The notes under the pieces were generated by a model. It was not told the origin of the DNA. It saw only the letters and a list, made by a program, of their open reading frames with translations, and ran no database searches. Below are positions 54,914 through 64,000 of a stretch of 64,000 nucleotides of DNA, piece after piece (position 1 is the first letter of the stretch; each line of letters begins with the position of its first letter). The translations under genes were made by a program, and so were the position numbers. Source of the DNA: Brachycybe producta (Eukaryota; Arthropoda; Diplopoda; Playtdesmida; Andrognathidae); assembly GCA_036925085.1 (NCBI GenBank), contig JAUPFP010000044.1, positions 434,001 to 498,000 on the forward strand. The letters run 5' to 3'.

Positions 54914-55380
54914 AGGGTCTCTCTACACACTATCCGATCACATAACACGATCCGGTCGTGGTCTGTACACATTTTTTTTTCTATAAAATGTGGTCGTCAG
55001 TGTGAATACCAACTTTCTAAATGAATTGGATTTCAATTGAAAATCTCTAGTATATAGGATCTATATGATATTTGACCACGGGTCAACCGAACCCCGCCTT
55101 GACTGTATATAGTGTGAATCGATCTCTTTAAGTTGCTTTTTTTTAAAGATGTATAAAGGTCGATTCACACTATACAAGTCAAGGCGGAGTTCGGTCTACC
55201 TGTGGTCAAATATTGTACTATAGATTTTCAATTGAAATCCAATGTATATTTTTAGAAAGTCGGCGTTCATACTGGCGACCACACACTCAAGAGCATGGTT
55301 TTTCCATAGAAAAATTGGAACAGACCCATTACTAGACCAGGTTTTTGGATCTGATAGTGTGAACCGACCCTTAAAATGCA
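54914..55380. mobile_element. Long imperfect palindrome S (467 bp)
   Basis: The two halves pair over almost the whole length: AGGGTC..ACTATC.GATC with GATC.GATAGTG..GACCCT, TTGACCACGGGTCAACCGAA with the block at 55190, and AGTGTGAATCGA with TCGATTCACACT near the centre (about 55113 and 55163). There is no exact target duplication (TTG left, TAA right). Confidence 0.75.
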
Positions 55381-55638
55381 AATATTGCAATAATATGAAA
55401 AGTTATACACAAAGCAATGCAAAAAGCTCAGCTTTAAAGCAACAGAAAGTAAATACTTAGTTGAATCTTTATGCCAAAATGACATCAAAAATGAACAGAA
55501 AGGGCGAGAGATGTCTCTATATGGCTTGTAGAAAGGATTGGGGGGGGGGGGGGGAAATCCATTTTGAACATGAATTTTATATTTATAATCGCTTCTTGAA
55601 TGCATTGTTATTATTGCCTTAAAGACCTAAGATATACC

Positions 55639-56365
55639 CAGTGGCACAACAACGAGGAGGATGGTAGGAAAGTTAATCTCCGGGCGCCAACAAACAGGGG
55701 CGCCAAACGTTTAGAAATTAAAATTAAAAAAGTTAGAAATTTTGAAATTCTACTTTTTTTTCTCTATTTTCCTTTTTGCACATTAATTTAGTAGTTTTCA
55801 TGTATTGTTCAAATTATTTACACTAGTAAACCCGTCGTGCAATTTGCAAAATTTACAAAAAGTTGTACTCTGCTATAAGCACAGTAATTACAAAAGGGAA
55901 TATAGTAGTTTTTGATTTTAAGCTAATACTTTGTACAGACACACGAGTTAAATGAATTCAAATTAAATGTGTTTAGGTGAATTATACGGAATCCAGTTAA
56001 GGACATGAACACTAAATAAAAATTGACTTTATTATTAATATTTTAAATTGATATACTAAAGCAATATTTTAATGTCAATAGTTTCTGTATTATATTTAAG
56101 TATTAACTCAATATTTTCAGATTATTAACTGAACAAATTGAATTCGATGACATATTGTTTGTTCGCTCTTCACAGAGGGCTCTGTAGAAACACATTTATC
56201 ATTTAAATGCATTTAAAATATCAGGTGTGCACTAGGTATAACACTTGCAAACCTAAAAATTCACATTGTACTAACTACTCAAATGTATTTGAGTAGCCTG
56301 TAGGGAGGTAAGGGGCGTTCGCAGTAATGTAGTCTCCGGGCGCAAAATTTCTAGTTGCGGCACTG
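55639..56365. mobile_element. hAT-type element, imperfect 8-bp target duplication
   Basis: It begins CAGTGGCACAACAACGAGG and ends TCTAGTTGCGGCACTG. It is flanked by GATATACC (55631-55638) and GATATTCC (56366-56373). CTCCGGGCGCC near the left and CTCCGGGCGCAAAATTTCTA near the right recur. Family A copy 13 is nested inside. The internal frame starting at 55600 is not supported as a gene. Confidence 0.78.
55927..56238 (+). mobile_element. Family A MITE, copy 13
   Basis: It runs from TACTTTGTACAGACACACGA to GTGTGCACTAGGTA with TAA on both sides (55924-55926 and 56239-56241). It is nested in the hAT element. Confidence 0.92.
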
Positions 56366-56373
56366 GATATTCC

Positions 56374-57142
56374 CTGGTAATAACATATTTTTGTGTGTGT
56401 GTGTGTGTGTGTGTGGACCACAAATGTTATGGGAATTTGAAAAAGGGAAACAAAGGTTTTTTTTTTTTGATTTGTGATTAGCTACCATTTTGAAAACCAT
56501 TGCATAAAAGAAACAACTTTTCATTTCTCTTCTTCTCTGAAGAAAACTCAAGAAAAGAGACACCTTTTCTTTCAAGTTGTTTCTTGAAGTTTTTTTTTTT
56601 CTTCTTCTTTCTGTTCTTGTCTGAAAGACAAAAATATAACAAGTATTAAGAAGAAGAAGAAGAAGACCGACCAAATTACAACCTTCCATTATTGCATTCT
56701 TTGTGGTCATAAATGGCGCTTGGCAAAAATAGCTTTTATTCGTTTTGCTTATATATTATAGTAGGGTAATCAAGAGAAAAAAAGTTGAAAGGGAACTGCA
56801 CTGAAGTTGTTTCTCAGCAGAAACAAAATTTTTGCCGCCATATATACACCTTTATAATTCATATAAGTATATCATTCTTGTGGTACTTGTGTCTGCTAAA
56901 ATATGGTTAGACTCTAATAGGCCTATTATAGGGAAAACTATTCTAGACAAAGTCACTTCTTAGAAAAAAACGAGTCAAGAGTTCAATTAGTTGAATTTAG
57001 TACTTTTGCAATTTTATGCAACTGTGTGGGAATTATTTCACTGATGATTGAAGGACATTTTTATTGTCTGGCATCATCAACAGGTCTGTAAAATAGGGCG
57101 TTTGTAATATATAGATCTATATTACATATCAAGTTAGTATGA
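56374..57142. other. Intron sequence, nothing recognised
   Basis: It holds GT microsatellite (56393-56413) and TTC/AAG runs only. Confidence 0.45.
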
Positions 57143-58063
57143 AGTAGCGATGACATTGGCAATTTTTCTTGCAAGAGATTCAGTGCAAAAAAATAAGTGA
57201 AATATTGCTGTGAATCTTGCATAGTTTCTTGCAATTCTGCGTTTTCTGCAAGTTATAGTGTGCAAGAAACCACTTTTATGGCAGAAAAAATGCTGATGGT
57301 CCGTGGTCGGTTGATGTATGGCACCGAGCAACATCGGCAACTCGAGCCCAAATCAAGCTACCGTATCCCGATTTGGACGAGGTTGACCGGTGGGTTAAGA
57401 GGTTGACATCCCCTGGGGAGTTAACCATAGGAGCATGTATGATTCTTTTAAAGAAACTGTTACCTCCAGAAATTTCTTTTCAAAATATTGTCAAGACTTA
57501 GACCTACCCAAAGATTGCCAAAACGATTTTTCAAATTTTAAAATAAGTCAATAAAATCACAAAAAAAAAGTTAAAAATGAAGTGACTTTTCATGAGTCAC
57601 CAAACGACGCCATTTTAAATTTCCAAAAACTAAAGTCCCCCCCCCCCTATTTGTGTGGCAAAGGTTGTCACCTCACATTTCTAGAATTCCTTAATGAAAT
57701 ATAGATATTCCCTATTCATATTCAACTCAATACAACCTTCCATATGGAAGAGAAGTATAGATTTTGGGGTTTTTTGTTGCCAACACCTGTTGTGGTGGCG
57801 TATCTATCTGATAAAGTCCATTTAGTTGAAGTCAACTGATTTTTAATTTTTTTTAAATTATATTAATGACTTATTTTAAATTTTAAAAATCGTTTTGGTA
57901 ATTGTTGAATAATTCTTGACAATATTTTGATAAGAAATTTCTGGATGTGTAATGGTCTATTTTAAGTATTGCAAGAGGATTTATTACATTGGCAATTGCA
58001 ATTAATTCAAGGACAATATTGGCAGTGAATATTGCTTTAAATATTGCTAATGTGATCGCCGCT
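57143..58063. mobile_element. Element L, ~920 bp, mosaic interior
   Basis: The left AGTAGCGATGACATTGGCAA and the complement of the right end, AGCGGCGATCACATTAGCAA, are inverted repeats. CTTGCAA and ATTGCAA words recur near both ends. A relative is 6735-7315. The central part (57300-57930) is unrelated and may be an insertion. Confidence 0.5.
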
Positions 58064-59870
58064 TTAGATGAGATAGGGATAGGGGAAAACTTTAGCTATA
58101 GAGGTGTAAGTTAGGATGGAAACTCAAAGAGTTAGCAGTAAAAACCTAACGTAAAAAAGCTTCATCTATTGATATGATAAAGGATAGAGGAGGGTGTGGC
58201 ATACCAGTGACCCTTTGCCATTACCTAATCTCTGCTAGCCCTTCTTATTGGTTGCTTTTTCAACAGACAACGTAAACTGAAAAAAAGTTGAAATAATCTC
58301 AGCTTTGTTTTCAGTAGTTTTAAAACTTTTCTGTTTTACGTCTTGATTTCTGTCAATGTTTTACGTATGTGGGACCTTGGCTTTTACTTTCAAGAAAGGA
58401 ACACAGTGTCCATAGAGATATATATGGTTTACTGTTAAAGTCATCTAAGTTGTATGTGTTTATCCAACCGATTTCCAATATTGGTTAAGTCAGTCAACAT
58501 TCGATATATAATATAGGAGAGTTCTCTAGAAATAACTACTTTAAAGTTGTCATGGAAACCAACCTGATAGAAAAATACACAAAACAAAGCTATTTGATGG
58601 GGGAGGGGAGGGTGGGGTGAGGGGGTGCTTGTGTACAAAATTGATTATTATCTTTTTAAAGATGAATATATAAAAAAATATAAACTCTGAAAGGACCTAA
58701 AAAAAAAGAAGAGTTTCTTATATATATACTTGTATATAAATGACAATTGTTATTCGATTATATATAGAAACGTGCAACCAAGAGAATTGTCCCACCTCTT
58801 CACCCTCCCCTTCCCGCCTGTTCCAACCCCTAAGGCACCAACGGTATCCACCCACCCTCAGAAAAATACATCAAGATCTATATTAGTTAGGCCTATATAT
58901 ATATAGTCATATTATATTGGAATAGAAGAGATGTTGAAAGTAATCATTTTTGCAATTTGAAGGAAGAAGGAAGTGGAGCGGAAATTCCGAACTTTTTTTA
59001 AGTTAGAACGAACGAGAGAGAGAGAGAGAGAGAGACCTATAGGCTAGGGAATGGGGAGAAGGAGGGTCGGGGTTTGGGGGGACCCTTATTTAGTAATTTC
59101 TCTTCTAGGTTGTGTTTCAAACCTAGTTATTTACGTATCATGAATGCAGCCAGGCGGAGGTGACGGCGCTCCACCTTTAAGCACACTTCATTTATTTTTC
59201 ACATTCAAAATGTTGTATAAAAAAGGGTCTTTAAAAGGAGATCAAAATCTCATAATTGAAGTAAAACTAGTAATGACTAGTCAATATCAGTTGTGATCAA
59301 GTTGAATTTGGATAGTTAGACTCCTACAAATGCCCTGGTTAATTACAGTTATGAACTGCATTATGAGTTTTGTCTCCCTTTTCTCACCCTGTATATTGTA
59401 GGCCTATATAGGGTTTTTTTTATTAACTCTTTTCTAAGCCATATTCACAGTATTGTTAGCCATATTATGACACTTGTGATATCAGGGGGGGGGGGACACA
59501 TAAGGGAGAGTGTGTGAGATTATTATATAGGGTATGTTACCCCTTCTAAGGGTATGTTCCCCCCTCTCCTTTTACATTATGGCGCTCATCATTTTAACAA
59601 CTACTCATTTTCGCTCTTATTTTTTTTTTTAAAAAAAAAAAGAGATTGATGAGAGTGAAGTGAATTGACTGATTATGTCTTAATTGGATCACAAATCATC
59701 ATCTTTTTTGTTATATACTTTCTATCTTAATGTCTTATTATATGCATCCGACCATAGTATTGCATACTAGACTATAGGCCTAGTGTAAACGCAGAAAGTT
59801 TTAATTTAGATCTATACATACATGCATGCTATACATACATGTATATATATATATGGTGGTGCTGATCTAG
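58064..59870. other. Intron sequence, nothing recognised
   Basis: AT-rich with short G and C homopolymers and a GA microsatellite at about 59011-59034. No exon for the OLA1 C terminus was found. Confidence 0.45.
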
Positions 59871-60060
59871 CGCCAAACGGAATAAACGCCAAATTTGAAC
59901 CTGCGCCAAACTGAATAATCGCGCCAGTTGTAGCATGTAGCCAGCCACCAATTGGAACAGACACATAAATGAACATAGGTCAACCTGAATAATTGCCAAA
60001 CTGAATAGTCGCCAAACTGAATAATCGCCAATCTGAATAGTTGCCAAACTGAATGATTGC
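59871..60060. repeat. 16-bp minisatellite, fourth locus
   Basis: Units such as GCCAAACTGAATAATC and GCCAAACTGAATAGTC run in the same sense as the array at 2475-2806. They are interrupted by unrelated sequence at about 59930-59985. Confidence 0.85.
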
Positions 60061-60072
60061 TGTAGTGGATAA

Positions 60073-60126
60073 TTGGCCTTTGGTCCATTTGGTGCATATT
60101 ATGGCACCAAATGGACCAAAGGCCAA
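60073..60126. repeat. Perfect 23-bp inverted repeat beside the minisatellite
   Basis: The arm at 60073-60095 (starting TTGGCCTTTGGTCC) is the exact complement of 60104-60126, with an 8-base spacer. Confidence 0.88.
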
Positions 60127-61431
60127 AATAACAGCTAAATAGATCTATGTAAAAATGAATAGCAACCACATTAAAGCTAAATTTAATCAATTTCTGTTAA
60201 TATTTCATGAAAATTTTTATTGAAATAAAAAAGTACATATATTTCTGAACATCTTTATGTAAAAAAAAAATTTGTAAATTATGTCAGCAAATTTTATTTT
60301 AATTATTTTTAACAATAGTCACAATTTTTTCAACAACTCAATTGGCTACACTGATACTTGTTAGTTGGATTATTTTTAGCATATTATTATTATTATTATA
60401 TGAAAAAAAAAATCTCAGCCATACATTTCGAGTTGATAACAAAAATTAGGTTATTGCAAATAAATTTTAACTAATAATTTAAAAAAATATATTATTCAAC
60501 ATTGTTTAGATCTAAAAAATTTCAAGCAGAAGTGGATTGTGTTGGGGGGGGGGGGGGCCGGTCTTGAGAGTATTAAAAAAAAACTCCCATACAGATGACA
60601 GAGACATCTGTTGGTGTTTTAATGCGACTTTGAAGCAATTACTGTCAATATAACCTGTGCTTTTTTTATTCGATTTTTCGTTTATTGTGTCTCCACCAAA
60701 AATGAATTTTAACTTCATTAAAATGAATTAATAGGTTAATTTTGGTTAGATGTATGCAAATGAAGGGGGGAACTGTTATTTTATAATAATTTAGTAGATT
60801 ATCATTTCGGCGAAAAAGCTCCCCATTTAGGGGTTTCATGCAAAATCAGAGGGTGAATTAAATGCAAATTGCGTTTAGAAAAAGGGGAGAGAGATGAAGA
60901 TATTTAATAAAGAGAGAGAACAAACACTTAAATGTTGTGTTATTAATTGTTACCATGGAAAACACAGAAGAGAACCCTACCCCCACCCCCCCCCCCTATC
61001 TTAATGAATTACGGGTTTTTATAATTGAAAAATTTGCTATATTGTAGACTTTTTAACACTTAAAATTTTACACATGTGCACTAAGCATATTTATTGGAGG
61101 CAATTGTTTTAAATCTTTTTTCATTGAGAAAATAGAGAAGGGAGGAGGAGGAGGAGGAGGAGGTGTCTTATTTAAGTTAATTAATTTATGCATAGAAACA
61201 GAGCTCAAACTATTTTCTAATTTGTGTTGTGTGAAACAATTAATTTAGTAAAAAAAAGTAGGGAAATTGAAAGTCGTGCATTTTATGGTGAGTTTACACG
61301 ATTCAGGTCACACGTGGCAGTTTTACATTGATTTAAGAGTTTGTGGTAGAAAAAAAAGGGCGAAGGGGGGAACCTTAAGCCGCGTTTATAGTGGAGTCAA
61401 ATGGAAGAAGATAAAAGGGTTGTATTTGTAA
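60127..61431. other. Intron sequence, nothing recognised
   Basis: It holds a GGA microsatellite (about 61141-61162) and G or C homopolymer runs. No exon was seen. Confidence 0.45.
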
Positions 61432-61845
61432 AGCCTCGTTTTCACGACGATAGTTCTTTTGTGAGAGTAGCTGTCATGAAAGTTGCGATAGTTTACTCTC
61501 ACGATAGCAACTGTCTACATGTCTTGAAGTAACCGTGATAGTTCTGTCACATGACAAGTGTGACGTCTACTTCACAGATATCATTGAGTCAACAGCAATG
61601 TTGCCTCTCTCTCTCTCTCTCTAGAAGCCAAATTTCCCTACAAAGTGGATAGTTCCCTACAATTGGTCACACAACAACTATTACTATCGCGACAGTACTA
61701 TCAAGTCAAACGAAATAGTGTGATAGTCACTATCGCAACAGTGCGATAGTAACTATCATGTGGTCTACACGATGATAGTTCTCGCAATAGTTGCAGCTTT
61801 CATGACAGCAACTATCGTGAAAACTATCATCGTGAAAACGAGGCT
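61432..61845. mobile_element. Family C element, copy 3
   Basis: It runs from AGCCTCGTTTTCACGACG to CGTGAAAACGAGGCT (414 bp). The left flank is TAA and the right flank TTT, so the duplication is not preserved. The interior matches copy 2 closely. Confidence 0.85.
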
Positions 61846-61927
61846 TTTGTCAACATTTGACAAGAAGTTTCTTCTAAAAGTTGACGAGTTTTAGGCTTTC
61901 TAGCCTTTCTAGCTTTCTATCTATGGA

Positions 61928-62154
61928 ACAGACTAATCGTACGTCAGTAGGTGACCTACACTTTAGAACTGTAGGTCACTCATTGACCTACACTTTGGAA
62001 CTTTTTTATATTAGGTGATTAGGGTGGAGTTACGTTAAATTAAGCTTGTAGCAGAAGGTCTGAGGGGGCACAACCCCCTAGAATGTAAAAAAGCGTAGGT
62101 CACTTGAGTGACCCACAGTTCGTAATTCACCTAATGACCTACGATTAGTCTGTC
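61928..62154. mobile_element. Foldback element U
   Basis: ACAGACTAATCGTACGTCAG and TAGGTGA at the left pair with TCACCTAATGACCTACGATT and AGTCTGT at the right. TGTAGGTCACTCATTGACCT repeats inside. Target flanks are unclear. Confidence 0.7.
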
Positions 62155-62941
62155 CTCTTAGCTGCCTATCAGTATGCTATGGTTCCATTTATCTTCGATT
62201 TTCGAGGATAGTCATCGGATAACTATGCATATTGTACCCTAAGTTCGAAAAAAAATGTGATGATCGCTAAACAAACGACTATAAATGTGGCATTAATTAA
62301 TTATTTGGTCACACTCTGTAATAAGATTTCAAGAGGTTCTTTCACCTCATTGAATAATTTTGGAAGAGAAAGAAATTTGTGATATTTATAATTCAAAATA
62401 AATTTCACACTGAAACATAACGTTATTATTCTAGTAACGTTTTTCAATCTGGTTTTCAGTTACATTTTCTGAAATTTATTCGTAGAATAAGAAGAGGAGA
62501 AAAATGATGAAGAAAAAAGTATCTTGCTGAGTTTTTTCCTTTTCTTTTGGTGGATTCACTTTTTTTTAAAAAAAAAAGTCTCAAAAGTCAATGAATTTGA
62601 CAAGTTGAAGAGAGGAAAGAGCAAAATGGAGATGAAGATTATTTTCTTAACATAAAATTTTTCTAATTTCATTTAAAATTATAGGTTTTTTTATGGATTA
62701 ACTCATAAAAAAAGGTTGCCGTTAATTTGATTTCGTCTATAGTCTGCTGACAAAATGCAATAAAAATCGAAGTTTATGTAACATTTCTATTACTTATTCA
62801 TATTTAAACTATAAGAGACCCACATAAAAGCCCATGGGCTTGGTGGTCTATTACAAAAGCCCAGCTCAGCTGCACATATGGGCGCCCACAGGTATTGGCA
62901 ATGGAGGGCGCTTGCCCCCTTATTATATATATATTAAGCCA
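62155..62941. other. Intron sequence, nothing recognised
   Basis: No element ends or exon were recognised. A GGGCGCC-containing patch near 62880 is too short to assign. Confidence 0.4.
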
Positions 62942-63088
62942 GGTCTGTGTGTGTGTGATTAACGCTGTACAAACAAGGATAAAAACCTTGAAGCACGTCG
63001 GAATTTATATAAATTTAAATGAATAAATGAACCGCTTTTTTTTCTCAAGGTCAACTATATGTTGCACACTCCCCATCCAAGAACCCCA
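62942..63088 (-). repeat. Diverged paralogue of the 70-bp palindrome unit
   Basis: In reverse orientation it follows 730-872 almost end to end: GTCTGTGTGTGTGTGATTAA, CGCTGTACAAACAA, AAGCACGTCGGAATTTATA, AGGTCAAC and CATCCAAGAACCCC. Only one arm is present. Confidence 0.75.
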
Positions 63089-63330
63089 TGATATTAAATT
63101 GGAGAGGGGAAAAAGGTTGGAAAGTGTAGAAGGGGGAGAGAGAGAGAGAGAGAGAAACGTGGAGGGGGGGGAAGTGGGAGGGGGTGACTGAAATTGAAAT
63201 GAAAAGATTAAAAAAAAGAACAAACGACGCGCATGCGCACACCAGAGAAAATAAAACGCTCATTTTCTCTTTCAAATATAAAAAGGGGAGGGGATAATAG
63301 TAGCAAAATTAAAATACAGTTTATCACGGG

Positions 63331-63462
63331 CAATTGTGCCCAGCATTAGAATTTCTTTTGCTCAGCCCTTTTATGAACGTCATCAATTTCTAATTGGTTT
63401 GTTACTTGGTCTGACGTCATAAAAGGGCGGCGGAAAAGAAATTCTAATGCTGGGCACAATTG
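63331..63462. mobile_element. Short foldback element related in its core to family B
   Basis: The ends CAATTGTGCCCAGCATTAGA and TCTAATGCTGGGCACAATTG are perfectly inverted. The core TTTCTAATTGGTTTGTTAC, CTGACGTCATAAAAGGGCGG resembles family B, but the termini differ. It may be a chimeric or sister family. Confidence 0.7.
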
Positions 63463-63477
63463 TGGTACAATTGCAGT

Positions 63478-63570
63478 ATATTTCTATGGGAGGAGGGCTA
63501 GTGGCGCCATCTAAGTGATCTACTTGCATTCTTACGTCACGTTTTACACATATGCTGCTAGATGGTGTTA
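63478..63570. repeat. Family E partial copy 3
   Basis: TTTCTATGGGAGGAGGGCTA and GTGGCGCCATCTAA match 48285-48345 and part of 4500-4652. TGCTAGATGG lies at the far end. Confidence 0.55.
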
Positions 63571-64000
63571 AGTCCTCTTCCTTATTATAGGAAAACAGTG
63601 AAGAGAATGGGGGGGGGAACCCCTTGTCAAATTGAGGCTTGGTAACTTAAGGCAGTTTACCTCTGAGGGACTGATGTAATTAATGGTGTTATTTGAGTGT
63701 AGATCTATTTGCTAATATAGTTAAATACTAGAATATGATGTTGTTGATTATAGTCATATTTTGATAATTTAAAAATTCACTAACTGTTTTGATTTTAATA
63801 AAGAAAACGACAAATAAATTACAGAAGAGACATTAGAAAACACCCTGTATTTAAGAGAAATAAGTGAAAATTAAAAATGAATGATAAATTTTTTCAAAAA
63901 AAAAAGCGAAATTCTTTTTAACTGTTGCCATTTTTTAATATTTTTCTCCTTTGGGGTGAAATGGGGAGTAACCCAAGTTTTACTAAGTATTCCCGCTGTG

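Larger units (their letters stand above)
1..64000 (+). other. OLA1: OLA1 transcription unit (partial), spans the window
   Basis: Six exons on the + strand, each flanked by AG and GT, join in frame to give 240 residues of Obg-like ATPase 1. This is a cytosolic YchF-family GTPase-fold protein that hydrolyses ATP and is linked to translation and stress responses. Intron sizes are 1653-13157, 13334-13425, 13504-21402, 21501-31770 and 31912-51228, and the last runs from 51326 past the right edge. The exons encoding the P-loop and switch I should lie left of position 1, because no preceding exon was found in 1-1524. The rest of the TGS domain and the C-terminal tail should lie right of 64000. The family is usually about 395 residues, so about 60% is present. 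The single 92-bp intron among giant ones suggests that repeat insertion swelled the others. Confidence 0.9.

Noticed and set aside
51326-64000. Remaining OLA1 exons (end of TGS domain)
   Set aside because: I looked for sequence encoding the expected DFEKGFI and GDI(I)FFKFN-type blocks and found none, so the exons are taken to lie beyond the window.

Overview
This is a stretch of an animal (invertebrate metazoan) nuclear genome, not a microbe. The window is visibly AT-rich and has no dense gene packing. It contains six separated exons with canonical GT-AG splice sites, and almost everything between them is interspersed repeats and simple sequence. I cannot name the species. The conserved protein, the tRNA-derived SINEs, the non-LTR retrotransposon tails and the very many foldback DNA elements fit a repeat-rich invertebrate.

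Gene content: one gene is recognised with confidence, OLA1 (Obg-like ATPase 1, YchF family), on the + strand. Its middle is encoded by six exons at 1525-1652, 13158-13333, 13426-13503, 21403-21500, 31771-31911 and 51229-51325. Together they give 240 residues, colinear with roughly residues 82-322 of the human protein with a single one-residue gap. The 5' exons (P-loop) lie left of the window and the last exons (most of the TGS domain) lie beyond the right edge. The introns are about 11.5 kb, 92 bp, 7.9 kb, 10.3 kb, 19.3 kb and more than 12.6 kb. One further open segment with plausible splice signals (49375-49667) is offered as a weak candidate exon of an unidentified nested gene.

Repeat landscape: (1) Short non-autonomous DNA elements (MITEs). 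Several families have 3-bp TTA/TAA target duplications, as in PIF/Harbinger. They include an approximately 305-bp family, here called A, with 13 copies, and an approximately 415-bp family, C, with 3 copies. Related single or few-copy families have AGCC...GGCT ends. A palindromic family of about 205 bp, B, has 9-bp target duplications. Family F is flanked by TA. Two hAT-type elements have 8-bp target duplications, and each was later hit by a family A copy. (2) A large foldback family, D, with about 13 copies. (3) 3'-end fragments of a non-LTR retrotransposon, one retaining a recognisable reverse-transcriptase C-terminal segment, plus two copies of a tRNA-derived SINE. (4) Tandem repeats: a dispersed 16-bp minisatellite at four loci, a 20-bp minisatellite, two diverged arrays of about 150-170 bp units, an AT-rich array of about 125-bp units, a G/T-rich 15-bp-like array and several microsatellites.

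Most nominal open reading frames in the window are read-through of tandem repeats or palindromes. No CRISPR, operon, rRNA or convincing functional tRNA gene was seen. The main interest is the transposon archaeology: target-site rules can be read directly, one insertion has a paralogous empty site, and a perfect 70-bp inverted repeat sits near the left edge.
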